Shown here one piece after another: positions 35,354 through 45,664 of a stretch of 64,000 nt of DNA (the stretch's first letter is position 1; the number at the start of each line of letters is the position of its first letter). Source of the DNA: Phycisphaeraceae bacterium (GTDB taxonomy: Bacteria > Planctomycetota > Phycisphaerae > Phycisphaerales > UBA1924); assembly GCA_019636565.1 (NCBI GenBank), contig JAHBXG010000018.1, forward strand, positions 1 through 64,000, read 5' to 3'. The notes beneath the pieces were generated by a model that searched no databases, was not told where the DNA came from, and saw only the letters and a program-made list of their open reading frames with translations. Position numbers and translations under genes: made by a program.

Positions 35354-38211
35354 AGAAGCAGATCGAGACCATCGCCAAGACGCCCCGTCTTCTGATCGCA
35401 ACCGATTTTGATGGCGTGCTCGCCGCGATCAAGCCCCGCCCGGAGATGGCGAGCCCGGCTCGGGGCGTCATCGACGTACTGCGCCGCGCTGTCGCGCTGC
35501 CGCAGACCTTTGTCGCGGTCGTCTCCGGCAGGTCGCTGGCGGATCTGAAGGAGCGGATCGGTCCGCTGAACGGCGCATGGTTCGTAGGAGGACACGGCGC
35601 CGAGATCATGGGCCCGAACTTGGAGCAGGCACCCGACGACGTGTCGGAGATTTTGGATTCGCTCGTTGATCCGCTGCTTAGGGCCGCACCGCCTGAAGCG
35701 GGCTTCGTGCATGAGCGCAAACCGACGAGCATCGCGGTGCACTACCGACAAGCGGCCCCGAACGTGGCGAAGGGCGCGGTTGACAAGATCACCCAATCCA
35801 TCGCTTCGGCCGAAGGGCTGAAAGTTCAGCACGGGAAAAAGGTTGTCGAAGTGGTGGCCGTGGACGCCGACAAAGGGCAGGCGCTGCGAACGCTTCAACA
35901 GGCAACGGATGCGACGGGCATCATCTATCTCGGCGACGATGTGACCGATGAAAACGCCTTCCGGGTACTGCAGAACGGCGACATCGGCGTCAAGGTCGGC
36001 GAACCGCCGACCGATGCCGCGTTCTGCGTCGCGACGATCGAAAATGCCCATGAATTGCTGGCGAGCCTCATCGATCTTCGGAGCGACTGGATTGGAGCCT
36101 CCCGGAGCATGGCACCGGCTACGGGCTCTTCGGGCGGCACAGGCCCGCAGGCCTCCGGCTCGACACACTCGGAAAGCCGCAGGCGACCCGATGCTGTCTC
36201 TCGCGCAGCAGGACGAGCGCCCGAACAATCGCGGACCGTATCTCACGGCCGAGTCCGTGTTGCAATCGAATCGGTCACGCCATCGGTGCCGGGTGGCTCT
36301 TTTCACGTGAAGCGAACCATCGGCGAAGCCGTCAACGTCGAGGCGGACATTTTCGCCGACGGGCACGACAAGATCGCGGCGGTCGTTCGCCACCGCCATT
36401 GCAACACCGACGAATGGCTCGAAGTCCGCATGGAACCGCTGGTGAACGACCGGTGGAAGGCGGCTTTCCAGGTTCTATCGGAGGGCGAGCACGAATACAC
36501 CATCGAGGCATGGATTGACCACTTCGGCACCTGGCAGCGCGACCTTCGCCGCCGCGCTGAGGCGAACCAGGACTTGAGCGCAGAGTTCCTGATTGGGGCT
36601 GCGCTGATAGAGCAAACGGCGGTCGATGGAGGCGCCGAACACACCGAGCTGACCCGATACGCGGCGCTTCTCCGCAGCGAAACCACTCCGGACAGACTGG
36701 CGATCGCGCTGGAAGATCGGATTACCCAGCTCGCCGCGCAAGCAGACTCACGCAAACACGCCGCGCATCTGGAAACACCGATTCGTCTCTGGGCGGATAG
36801 GGAACGGGCACGCTTTAGTTCGTGGTACGAACTCTTTCCGAGGTCGGCGGGAAGTGATGGCCTGAAGCACGGAACTTTTCGTGATGTGATCGCGCGACTC
36901 GATGCAGTAGCGGCCATGGGGTTCGATGTGCTGTATATGCCCCCGATCCACCCGATCGGCCGCCAATTCCGCAAGGGCAAGAACAATTCGCTCGACGCGT
37001 CCGCTCAGGACGTGGGCAGTCCGTGGGCGATCGGTGGCCCCGAGGGCGGACACGATGCCATCCATCCGCAGCTCGGCACTTTGGAGGATTTTCGGGAGTT
37101 GGTGCGGGCCGCTCAATCCCGCGGCATCGAGATCGCGCTCGACTTTGCGCTCCAATGCTCTCCCGATCATCCTTATGTGAAGCAGCACCCGCAGTGGTTC
37201 AAGCACCGTCCGGATGGCAGCATTCAGTACGCGGAAAACCCGCCGAAGAAGTATCAAGACATCTACCCCCTCGACTTCGAATGCGAAGACTGGAAGAACC
37301 TGTGGAATGAAATCCTTCGTGTTGTCCTTCTGTGGGTTGATCGGGGCGTGCGGATCTTCCGCGTGGACAACCCGCACACCAAACCCTTTGCGATGTGGGA
37401 GTGGCTGATCGCAGAAGTGAAGCGACGCGACCCGGGCGTGTTGTTTCTCGCCGAGGCGTTCACGCGTCCCCGCGTAATGCACCGCCTCGCGAAGCTGGGT
37501 TTCACCCAGTCGTATACCTATTTCGCGTGGCGCAACGGCCCCGTCGATCTGACGGAATACTTCACAGAACTCACAACGTCCCCCACCGTCGATTACTTCC
37601 GACCCAACGCATGGCCTTGTACGCCGGACATTCTGACGGAATACCTGCAGCACGGCGGGCGCGGCGCTTTCATCGTTCGCGCGGTGTTGGCCGCAACGCT
37701 GAGCGCGAGTTGGGGCATCTACGGACCGGCCTTCGAGTTAATGGAACACCGCCCCGCCAAACCCGGGAGCGAAGAATACCTGGATTCCGAGAAGTACCAG
37801 CTCCGCGCCTGGCCGCTCGAGCGTGCCGACTCGCTCGCACCACTCATCGGTGCGCTGAACGCGGCTCGGCGCGACAACCCCTCGCTTCAGCAGGATCGCA
37901 CATTGCGGTTCCATCGCTGCGACAACCCCGCAATCGTGTGTTATTCCAAGACCGACGGCGAAAATGCGATCGTGGTGATCGCCAATACCGATCCGTACAA
38001 CGTGCAGTGGAGTCCGGTCCATCTGGATTTGTCGGCTCTGGGCATCGACGCGAACGCTCCCTATCAGATGCATGACCTGCTGACGGGCGTGCGGTATCGG
38101 TGGCAGGGCGGGACCAACGTCGTCGGCCTGGATCCATCAACGTGCCCCGTGCACGTCTTTAAAGTTCGGCGTCATCAGCGAACGGAGGCGCAGTTTGAAT
38201 ACTTCATCTGA
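35350..38211 (+). CDS. Fusion of trehalose-6-phosphate phosphatase and GlgE maltosyltransferase
   Basis: 953 residues in one uninterrupted frame. Residues 1-~250 are an OtsB phosphatase of the HAD family: TDFDGVLAAIKPRPEMA, FVAVVSGRSLADLK and YLGDDVTDENAF. A Ser/Gly/Arg-rich linker (~255-300) leads to GlgE, the alpha-1,4-glucan:maltose-1-phosphate maltosyltransferase (GH13_3): DVLYMPPIHPIGRQFRKGKN, the nucleophile Asp673 in IFRVDNPHTKPF, Glu702 in FLAEAFTRPRVMHRL, and KLGFTQSYTYFAWRN. The first half would release trehalose; the second adds maltose units to glucan. Both catalytic sets look intact. The two enzymes are normally separate; I know of no characterised fusion of this pair. Confidence 0.93.
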   Translation: MKKQIETIAKTPRLLIATDFDGVLAAIKPRPEMASPARGVIDVLRRAVALPQTFVAVVSGRSLADLKERIGPLNGAWFVGGHGAEIMGPNLEQAPDDVSEILDSLVDPLLRAAPPEAGFVHERKPTSIAVHYRQAAPNVAKGAVDKITQSIASAEGLKVQHGKKVVEVVAVDADKGQALRTLQQATDATGIIYLGDDVTDENAFRVLQNGDIGVKVGEPPTDAAFCVATIENAHELLASLIDLRSDWIGASRSMAPATGSSGGTGPQASGSTHSESRRRPDAVSRAAGRAPEQSRTVSHGRVRVAIESVTPSVPGGSFHVKRTIGEAVNVEADIFADGHDKIAAVVRHRHCNTDEWLEVRMEPLVNDRWKAAFQVLSEGEHEYTIEAWIDHFGTWQRDLRRRAEANQDLSAEFLIGAALIEQTAVDGGAEHTELTRYAALLRSETTPDRLAIALEDRITQLAAQADSRKHAAHLETPIRLWADRERARFSSWYELFPRSAGSDGLKHGTFRDVIARLDAVAAMGFDVLYMPPIHPIGRQFRKGKNNSLDASAQDVGSPWAIGGPEGGHDAIHPQLGTLEDFRELVRAAQSRGIEIALDFALQCSPDHPYVKQHPQWFKHRPDGSIQYAENPPKKYQDIYPLDFECEDWKNLWNEILRVVLLWVDRGVRIFRVDNPHTKPFAMWEWLIAEVKRRDPGVLFLAEAFTRPRVMHRLAKLGFTQSYTYFAWRNGPVDLTEYFTELTTSPTVDYFRPNAWPCTPDILTEYLQHGGRGAFIVRAVLAATLSASWGIYGPAFELMEHRPAKPGSEEYLDSEKYQLRAWPLERADSLAPLIGALNAARRDNPSLQQDRTLRFHRCDNPAIVCYSKTDGENAIVVIANTDPYNVQWSPVHLDLSALGIDANAPYQMHDLLTGVRYRWQGGTNVVGLDPSTCPVHVFKVRRHQRTEAQFEYFI

Positions 38212-41200
38212 GTTGAAAGAGACCGCGCTCGCGGCGGTTCGCAACCCCGCAAAGACATCGACGAAATCCAAGACCCGCAGCACGTCGGCGGTGGACCCCT
38301 TGTGGTTCAAGAACGCCGTGGTCTACCAGCTGCACGTGCGCTCGTTCTGCGATTCCACCGGCGACGGCGTCGGGGACTTCAACGGACTCATCTCCAAGCT
38401 CGACTATCTGGCCGACCTTGGCGTCACCGCACTGTGGCTCCAGCCGTTTTACCCCTCGCCCCTCCGCGACGATGGATATGACATTGCCGACTACATGGGA
38501 GTGAACCCGGCTTACGGACGTGTGGAAGATTTCCGAGACTTTGTCAGCCAAGCGCACAAGCGCGGGTTGCGCGTCATCACCGAACTTGTCATCAACCACA
38601 CCTCGGACAAACACGCATGGTTCGAGGCCGCCCGGCGCGCGCCCAAGGGAAGCCCGCAGCGGAATTTCTACGTCTGGAGCGACACGCCGGATCTGTACCG
38701 CGACGCCCGAATCATCTTTAAGGACTTCGAGCGCAGCAACTGGACGTGGGATCCGGTCGCGGAGCAGTATTTCTGGCACCGCTTCTATAGCCACCAGCCG
38801 GATCTGAACTTTGACAACCCGGCGGTGCACAAGGCCGTCTTTGATGTCTGCGACTTTTGGATGAAGATGGGCGTGGACGGCGTGCGTCTGGATGCGATCC
38901 CGTATCTCTACGAGCGCGAAGGCACGAGCTGCGAGAATCTGGAAGAAACCCACGCGTTCTTGCGCAAGTTCCGCGCGCATGTCGATGAGCACTGGCCCGG
39001 GCGGATGCTCCTCGCCGAAGCGAATCAGTGGCCGGAGGACGCCGTCGCATACTTCGGCAAGGGCGACGAGTGCCACATGGCGTTCCACTTTCCCCTCATG
39101 CCGCGGCTGTTCATGGCGCTGCGAATGGAGGATCGGTTCCCGATCATCGACATTCTCGATCAGACACCCGCGATCCCGTCGACCTGTCAGTGGGCGATCT
39201 TTCTACGCAATCACGACGAGTTGACACTGGAGATGGTGACCGACGAAGAGCGGGATTACATGTACCGCGTTTACGCAAGCGATCCGCAGGCGAGGATTAA
39301 TCTGGGCATCCGTCGCCGCCTCGCGCCGCTGCTCTCGAATAACCGCCGCAAGATCGAATTGATGAACGCTCTGCTCTACTCCATGCCCGGTACGCCGATC
39401 ATGTACTACGGCGATGAGATCGGGATGGGCGACAACGTGCACCTTGGCGACCGCAACGGGGTGCGCACGCCTATGCAGTGGAGTGCGGACCGCAACGCGG
39501 GCTTTAGCCGCGCCAATCCGCAGAAACTGTTTCTTCCAGCCATCATCGATCCCGAATATCACTACGAAGCGGTCAATGCCGAGTCGCAACTCGCCAATCC
39601 GTCCTCGATGCTGTGGTGGATGAAGCGACTGATTGCGCTGCGGAAGCGTTATCCGGTGTTTGGTTCCGGCGATATCCGGTTCCTGCATCCGTCCAACGCG
39701 CACGTGCTTGCGTTCACTCGCAGCGATCAGAATCACACCATCCTCGTGGTGGCAAACCTGTCGCGGTTTGTACAGCCGGTCAGCCTGCCGCTGGCCGAGT
39801 TCGAAGGGCTTTCGCCGATCGAGATTTTCGGCAAGGTGCCTTTCCCGACCATCGGTCGCTCACCTTACTTCCTCTCGATGGGTCCGCACGCGTTCTTGTG
39901 GTTTCTGCTCGAGAATCCAGCGGGCGGAGGTGCCTCGTCGCTTCAGACAGTGGACATTCCGGAATTGCGTGTGGACGGCGCGTGGGACCGGGTCTGGAAT
40001 TCCGAGGCACTGCGCCGCGGTCTCGAGCGAATGCTGCCCCCCATGGTCTCATCCAAACGCTGGTTTGTGTCCAAAGCCCGCGGGCCCCGGAACGCCACGA
40101 TTCTGGACAGATTGCGCCTGCCTTCTTCGAACGGCGTGACGGAGGGTGCATCGCTCTTTGTCGCATCCTTTGAATTCAGGACGGGCGAAGCGGAGAGTTA
40201 CGCGCTGCCGATGCTGGTGCGCGAGCCGACAGATCAGAGCAAGGCAAACCCGGCGGTTCCGGATCCGAGCTTGATTGCGAGGCTGGTCAACTCCAAGGGT
40301 GAGACGCGCGAACTCGTTGATGCGCTCGCCTCGCCGGACATCGCAAGGACGGTGCTCCGGCTCGCCCTCACCGGCGACGAAGTCGAAACGGGAAGTGCTC
40401 GCCTGATCGGAAAGCCGGTGGGTCGCAAGGAAAGGGCTTCCGCGTTTGCGGACCTTCCGGTCCGAACGCCCAAGTTGGAGCAGAGCAATTCGACCGTGTT
40501 CTTCGGCGACAAGTACGTGTTGAAGATGTTCCGCAAACTAAGTGACGGGGAAAGCCCCGAAGCCGAAATCGGCCGGCATCTCACAGAGAAAGTTCCATTC
40601 CCGCACATCGCCCCACTCGCAGGTTCTGTCGAGATTCAATCCGAAACCGCCCAGGATCGAACCCTCGCCGTCGCACTGAAGTTCGTCGCTTCGCAGGGTG
40701 ATGCTTGGGGATGGATGCTCGATCGCGCGATGCGCTTCCTGGAAGGTGTGGCCGCGCTTCCAAGCGAGACCGCCGCGGCACTCACTTCGCTGACGCTTCC
40801 GGGCCAGGGAGATTCCGCATCTCCTCCGACAGGACTCTCGGAGTTGCTCAGTGAACCACTCGAAGCCGCGAAACTGCTGGGTCTGCGCACGGCTGAATTG
40901 CATGTCGCGCTGGGCACCGATGCGGGCGATCCGGCGTTCACTCCCGAACCGTTCAGCCCGATGTATCAGCGCGCGGTGCTGCAGTCGATCCGCAACAGCC
41001 TGCGATCGGCGACGGCGGCGCTGGCGCAAAGCGCCGCCAATCTCGATGGGGATGCTGTCGCGATGGCGAAAGCTGTGCTTCAAGGCGAAACAAAGCTCGC
41101 TCAGATCATCTCGCCCCTGCGCCAGAAGACACTCGGCGGATTGCGCATCCGGATCCACGGCGATTACCACCTGGGTCAGGTGTTGCATACCGGCAAAGAC

Positions 41201-41653
41201 TTCATCATCATCGACTTCGAGGGTGAGCCGCTCCGATCGATCGGAGAGCGGCGAATCAAGCGTTCTCCGCTGCGCGACGTTGCAGGGATGGTGCGTTCGT
41301 TCGATTACGCCGCGTGGGCGTCGCTGCACAAGTACGGCCAGTTGATACCCGGCGAACGCGCTGGTGCGCAAGCGGCCCTAACGCAGGCAGCCCGGGCCTG
41401 GAGCCAGTGGACGGGCCGCGCGTTTATCAACGCGTACTTCGAGCGGGTCTCAGCGCTCCAGCCGAAAATCTTGGGTCAGGACCTTCCGGCCCACGAGCTA
41501 TTGCTGAGGGCCTGGCTGCTCGACAAGATCTGCTACGAAATCGTGTACGAACTCAATAGCCGCCCCGAATGGGTGCACATTCCGCTCCGCGCGGCGGTGT
41601 CGCTCCTTGGTGGGGAAGCGGCTCCGGGTCCAACTGAAGGAGGTGCTTCTTGA
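38195..41653 (+). CDS. treS: Trehalose synthase fused to maltokinase (TreS-Mak)
   Basis: 1152 residues from a TTG at 38195, justified by CGGAGG 7 bases upstream and by the 17-base overlap with the previous gene. Residues ~30-580 are GH13 TreS, which interconverts trehalose and maltose: FWMKMGVDGVRLDAIPYL, MLLAEANQWPEDA, FLRNHDELTLEMV. Residues ~600-1152 are maltokinase (Pep2), which makes maltose 1-phosphate, the GlgE substrate: KRWFVSKARG, NSTVFFGDKYVLKMF, and the kinase core RIHGDYHLGQVL with IIIDFEGEP. TreS-Mak fusions are known in other bacteria. Confidence 0.94.
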   Translation: MNTSSELKETALAAVRNPAKTSTKSKTRSTSAVDPLWFKNAVVYQLHVRSFCDSTGDGVGDFNGLISKLDYLADLGVTALWLQPFYPSPLRDDGYDIADYMGVNPAYGRVEDFRDFVSQAHKRGLRVITELVINHTSDKHAWFEAARRAPKGSPQRNFYVWSDTPDLYRDARIIFKDFERSNWTWDPVAEQYFWHRFYSHQPDLNFDNPAVHKAVFDVCDFWMKMGVDGVRLDAIPYLYEREGTSCENLEETHAFLRKFRAHVDEHWPGRMLLAEANQWPEDAVAYFGKGDECHMAFHFPLMPRLFMALRMEDRFPIIDILDQTPAIPSTCQWAIFLRNHDELTLEMVTDEERDYMYRVYASDPQARINLGIRRRLAPLLSNNRRKIELMNALLYSMPGTPIMYYGDEIGMGDNVHLGDRNGVRTPMQWSADRNAGFSRANPQKLFLPAIIDPEYHYEAVNAESQLANPSSMLWWMKRLIALRKRYPVFGSGDIRFLHPSNAHVLAFTRSDQNHTILVVANLSRFVQPVSLPLAEFEGLSPIEIFGKVPFPTIGRSPYFLSMGPHAFLWFLLENPAGGGASSLQTVDIPELRVDGAWDRVWNSEALRRGLERMLPPMVSSKRWFVSKARGPRNATILDRLRLPSSNGVTEGASLFVASFEFRTGEAESYALPMLVREPTDQSKANPAVPDPSLIARLVNSKGETRELVDALASPDIARTVLRLALTGDEVETGSARLIGKPVGRKERASAFADLPVRTPKLEQSNSTVFFGDKYVLKMFRKLSDGESPEAEIGRHLTEKVPFPHIAPLAGSVEIQSETAQDRTLAVALKFVASQGDAWGWMLDRAMRFLEGVAALPSETAAALTSLTLPGQGDSASPPTGLSELLSEPLEAAKLLGLRTAELHVALGTDAGDPAFTPEPFSPMYQRAVLQSIRNSLRSATAALAQSAANLDGDAVAMAKAVLQGETKLAQIISPLRQKTLGGLRIRIHGDYHLGQVLHTGKDFIIIDFEGEPLRSIGERRIKRSPLRDVAGMVRSFDYAAWASLHKYGQLIPGERAGAQAALTQAARAWSQWTGRAFINAYFERVSALQPKILGQDLPAHELLLRAWLLDKICYEIVYELNSRPEWVHIPLRAAVSLLGGEAAPGPTEGGAS

Positions 41654-43638
41654 GCAGCAAGCTAACCAGCCCGACCAAGGTGAACAACGCGGCGGTTCCC
41701 TCCACGCCGAAGCAGTCCGACGGTTCTTCCCGGTGGGCGATCTCGTCGGATGATGTGTTTCTGTTCAATGAGGGAACGCACTACAAGCTGTACGACAAGC
41801 TCGGCGCACACCCGCTGCCGGGTGGAGGCGTTGCGTTTGCCGTTTGGGCGCCGAATGCCAAGTACGCCTCGGTCGTTGGCGACTTTAATGGGTGGGATCG
41901 CGGTGCGAACCCCATGTCCGCGATCGGAACTTCCGGAATCTGGACGGCGACGGTGCCGAACGCAAAGGAAGGTTCGGTTTATAAGTTTCACATCGCCGCT
42001 CGCGATTCTTCGTACACGGTCGAAAAGGCCGACCCGTTCGGCTTCATGCACGAGACGCCCCCAAAGACCGGCTCGATCGTGCGATCGCTGGAGCACACCT
42101 GGGAAGACAAGGCTTGGATGTCGGAGCGTGGAAATCGCCAGCAGCTGAGCGACCCGATCAGCGTCTACGAAGTCCACCTCGGTTCGTGGATGCGGGATCC
42201 GGGCGATCCGTCGCGCATGCTCAGTTACCGCGAACTGGCGCCGAAGCTTGCGGAGTATTGCACGCGCATGGGATTCACACACGTTGAATTGCTACCGGTG
42301 ATGGAGCATCCGTTCTATCCGTCGTGGGGATACCAGACAACGGGCTACTTCGCCCCGACGAGCCGCTTCGGAACTCCCGCAGATTTCATGGCCTTTGTCG
42401 ACTTGCTCCACAAGAGCAAGATCGGCGTCATTCTGGATTGGGTGCCTTCTCACTTTCCGACTGACGAGCACGGGCTCGGCTACTTCGATGGCACGCACCT
42501 CTTTGAGCACGCCGACAAGCGGCAGGGTTTCCATCCTGATTGGAAGAGCGCGATTTTCAACTACGGACGCAACGAGGTCCGTGCGTTCCTGATCTCGAGC
42601 GCGATGTTCTGGCTCGAGAAGTACCATATCGACGCCATCCGCGTCGACGCGGTCGCGTCGATGCTCTATCTGGATTACGGACGCAAAGACGGCGAGTGGA
42701 TCCCCAATCGCTTCGGAGGACGCGAGAACATCGAGGCCGTGGAGTTTTTGCGTCAGATGAACACCGCGCTCTACGGCGCGTTCCCCGACATCCAGACAAT
42801 CGCCGAGGAATCAACGGCGTGGCCCATGGTTTCGCGTCCCGCGTATGTCGGCGGGCTCGGGTTCGGCTTCAAGTGGGATATGGGATGGATGCACGACACG
42901 CTCAAATACTGCTCGCTCGACCCCGCCTATCGGCGCTACCACCACAACCAGCTCAACTTCCGCGGTTTGTACATGTACAGCGAGCACTACATGCTTCCCC
43001 TCTCGCACGATGAAGTCGTGCACCTCAAGGGTTCGCTGATCACGCGCATGTCCGGGGACAACTGGCAGCGATTCGCAAATCTGCGGCTGCTGCTGGCGAA
43101 CCAATGGATGAACCCCGGAAAGAAACTCCTGTTCATGGGAGGCGAGTTCGCCCAGTGGCGGGAGTGGAACCAGGAGATCAGCCTTGATTGGCACCTGACT
43201 GATCGCCCCGAACACAAGGGCATTCAGCGCGTCGTTGCGGATCTCAATGCTCTCTACCGCCGGTTCCCGGCACTGCACGCCGGGGATGGCGACGCACGTG
43301 GCTTCGAATGGGTGGAACCCAACGACAGCGATCAGAGCGTGCTTGCATTCCTGCGGCACACGCCGGATCGAACTGGCAGCGCACTGGTCATTCTGAACTG
43401 CACCCCTGTGGTTCGAGAGCAATATCGGCTCGGTGTCCCTAAGCCGGGCCGTTGGATCGAAGTCTTCAACTCCGATGCGGCGTGCTACGGAGGCAGCGGC
43501 GTCGGGAACATGGGCGCGGCAGAAGCTTCTCCCATGCCATTCCGCCAATTCCCGGCATCTATCACTGTCACGCTTCCGCCGCTGAGCGCTCTTGTGTTTG
43601 TTCCGGATCCTGCCACGGGAGCCTCTGGCGATGCGTAG
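41650..43638 (+). CDS. glgB: 1,4-alpha-glucan branching enzyme
   Basis: 662 residues from a TTG that overlaps the treS stop (TTGA), with AAGGAGG 6 bases upstream. GlgB cuts alpha-1,4 chains and rejoins them as alpha-1,6 branches. The N-terminal CBM48-like domain has FAVWAPNAKYASVVGDFNGWDR; the GH13 core has the nucleophile in YHIDAIRVDAVASMLYLDY, the acid/base in QTIAEESTAWPMV, and LPLSHDEVVHLKGSL. GlgE plus GlgB build branched glucan from maltose 1-phosphate. Confidence 0.96.
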   Translation: MSSKLTSPTKVNNAAVPSTPKQSDGSSRWAISSDDVFLFNEGTHYKLYDKLGAHPLPGGGVAFAVWAPNAKYASVVGDFNGWDRGANPMSAIGTSGIWTATVPNAKEGSVYKFHIAARDSSYTVEKADPFGFMHETPPKTGSIVRSLEHTWEDKAWMSERGNRQQLSDPISVYEVHLGSWMRDPGDPSRMLSYRELAPKLAEYCTRMGFTHVELLPVMEHPFYPSWGYQTTGYFAPTSRFGTPADFMAFVDLLHKSKIGVILDWVPSHFPTDEHGLGYFDGTHLFEHADKRQGFHPDWKSAIFNYGRNEVRAFLISSAMFWLEKYHIDAIRVDAVASMLYLDYGRKDGEWIPNRFGGRENIEAVEFLRQMNTALYGAFPDIQTIAEESTAWPMVSRPAYVGGLGFGFKWDMGWMHDTLKYCSLDPAYRRYHHNQLNFRGLYMYSEHYMLPLSHDEVVHLKGSLITRMSGDNWQRFANLRLLLANQWMNPGKKLLFMGGEFAQWREWNQEISLDWHLTDRPEHKGIQRVVADLNALYRRFPALHAGDGDARGFEWVEPNDSDQSVLAFLRHTPDRTGSALVILNCTPVVREQYRLGVPKPGRWIEVFNSDAACYGGSGVGNMGAAEASPMPFRQFPASITVTLPPLSALVFVPDPATGASGDA

Positions 43639-45664
43639 AAACGGCGATCGGCGTGCCGCACTCGCTTCTTCGATCGAACAGCTGGCCGCTCGCGCAGGTG
43701 TTCTGACAAGTTACGTCGATGGATTGGGCGAGATCGTGCGGCCACCGACTGAGGTTGTTCACGCACTGTGCGAGATTGTGACGCGCGGAATAGGTGACGC
43801 GAGCCCACCGCCGATCGTCGTCATAGCGGGCAAGCGAGAAATTCAATTTCCGATACCGGGCGAAGTCCGTGGGCATTGCAAATTGCGTCTGGTGCTGGAG
43901 GACGGCGCCGACGTTGCGATCTCGCGCGTCGCTTCCGTGCGGAACACGCGCCAGTTTCGCGTACACCTACGTGAATCGCTCCCCGTCGGTGTGCATCGGT
44001 TGCAGATCGAGCATCGTCGTCAGATTACAACTCACCTTGTGCTCGCCAGACCTCCCTCACTAAGGCGTGTAGCCGAACACGCCGGACGTCGCCTGGCAGT
44101 CTTCCTGCCACTTTACTCTGCTGTGCCGGGCGGGCCCTTCGGCGCCGGCACCTACACCGATCTCCGTGCCATTTGCGACTGGGCAGGTCGCACCGCGGGC
44201 GCACTGGTGGGCACGCTGCCGTTATTTCCGGCGTTTCTCGATCATCCGTTCGACCCAAGTCCGTACGCCCCGATTTCGCGGCTGATGTGGAACGAATTGT
44301 TCATTGACCCACGTGAATCGCCGGAATGGAGGTCTGCCAACGTTCAAAAGTCGGCTGCGGCGCATGCGTCCGGCGCACGAGCCCGTCGCATGGGTAAAGG
44401 CTCGCTGGTGGACTACCGCAAATCCTGGCAACTTGCACGGCGCACGCTCAAGCAAATGGCGGCGGAGGCAAGATCTTCGCCCAGCCGCTGGGCCGAAGTA
44501 CTTTCACACGCCAGCGCGGAAATGCAGCGCTACGCCCTCTTTCGCGCGGCGGCCGATGCAACCGGCACAGGCTGGGATCGCTGGCCTTCTTCCTGGCGCG
44601 CAGGCAGAATCGAATTGGCCCGCGTTGATCCATTGGATATCGATATGTATTTGTACGCCCAAACTCTTGCCGCGGCACAAATCAACGCGATTCAAAGAGC
44701 CTCACCGTCGAACAATCCGCTGTATCTTGACCTGCCCGTCGGCGTCCACGCGAGCGGATTCGACACGTTCTCGCGGCCCGATCTGTTCCTTCACGAAATG
44801 TCTGCGGGAGCACCTCCCGATCCGCTCAACGCGCGGGGCCAGGTCTGGGGCTTCCCGCCGATGCACCCCACGGCCGGCCGTGCCGACGGGTATGCGCACC
44901 TGCGCGCGGTGCTCCGACGCATGCTTTCCGTCACCGGCGTTCTTCGCATCGACCACGTCATGGGTCTTTATCGGATGTTCTGCGTGCCCAAAGGGCAAGA
45001 CGGCACCCGCGGCGCGTATTTGCGATATCCGGAAGAGGAACTGTTTGCGATCGTTCTGATTGAGGCGGCGCGAGCAGGCGCCATGATCGTAGGTGAAGAC
45101 CTGGGCACGGTTCCTCCCGCAATACGCAAGATCATGAAGCGCGACGGTGTGCTCGGGATGCACATCCAGCAGTTCGCGCTCAGCGCCGGTCCAGGCCCGA
45201 GCATCGGCGCTGCGAATTCCCATGTTCTCGCGGGGCTCAACACCCACGACACGCCGACGTTTGCGGGTTTCTGGCACGCGGATGACGCAAGACTGCGGCG
45301 CTCGCTCGGCCACACCGATAAGGCCTCGGCGGCGATCGAGCGCGAGGGGCGGCAGAAGACTCGCGTCGCCGTCGCCAAACAACTGATGAAGCTGAAACTG
45401 CCCGCTCGCAATGCCCGCCAAGCCGGGATGTCGCTTATGCGACTGCAGGCTCGGGGCCCGGCACCCATCATAATCGTAAATCTCGAAGATCTCTGGGGGG
45501 AACGGCTCCCCCAAAACGTGCCCGGTACCTCGGCTGAATACCCCAATTGGCGACGACGGGCGGCAAAGCCACTTCGGTCCATCTTTGCCGACGCCGGAAT
45601 TGCGAAATCGCTTTCAACCCTTCGCAAGGATCGACGCCAGCGAGCCTCAAAGGGACACCCATGA
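43631..45664 (+). CDS. malQ: 4-alpha-glucanotransferase (MalQ-like, GH77)
   Basis: 677 residues from the ATG at 43631, which overlaps the end of glgB by 8 bases; a longer upstream form is less likely. It moves alpha-1,4 glucan segments between chains. GH77 motifs are present: YLDLPVGVHASGFDTF, VWGFPPMHP, the nucleophile in LRIDHVMGLYRMF, the acid/base in IVGEDLGTVPPAI, and LNTHDTPTFAGFW. The N-terminal ~140 residues are extra beta-rich sequence. Probably remodels or recycles malto-oligosaccharides left by TreY/TreZ. Confidence 0.93.
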   Translation: MRRNGDRRAALASSIEQLAARAGVLTSYVDGLGEIVRPPTEVVHALCEIVTRGIGDASPPPIVVIAGKREIQFPIPGEVRGHCKLRLVLEDGADVAISRVASVRNTRQFRVHLRESLPVGVHRLQIEHRRQITTHLVLARPPSLRRVAEHAGRRLAVFLPLYSAVPGGPFGAGTYTDLRAICDWAGRTAGALVGTLPLFPAFLDHPFDPSPYAPISRLMWNELFIDPRESPEWRSANVQKSAAAHASGARARRMGKGSLVDYRKSWQLARRTLKQMAAEARSSPSRWAEVLSHASAEMQRYALFRAAADATGTGWDRWPSSWRAGRIELARVDPLDIDMYLYAQTLAAAQINAIQRASPSNNPLYLDLPVGVHASGFDTFSRPDLFLHEMSAGAPPDPLNARGQVWGFPPMHPTAGRADGYAHLRAVLRRMLSVTGVLRIDHVMGLYRMFCVPKGQDGTRGAYLRYPEEELFAIVLIEAARAGAMIVGEDLGTVPPAIRKIMKRDGVLGMHIQQFALSAGPGPSIGAANSHVLAGLNTHDTPTFAGFWHADDARLRRSLGHTDKASAAIEREGRQKTRVAVAKQLMKLKLPARNARQAGMSLMRLQARGPAPIIIVNLEDLWGERLPQNVPGTSAEYPNWRRRAAKPLRSIFADAGIAKSLSTLRKDRRQRASKGHP

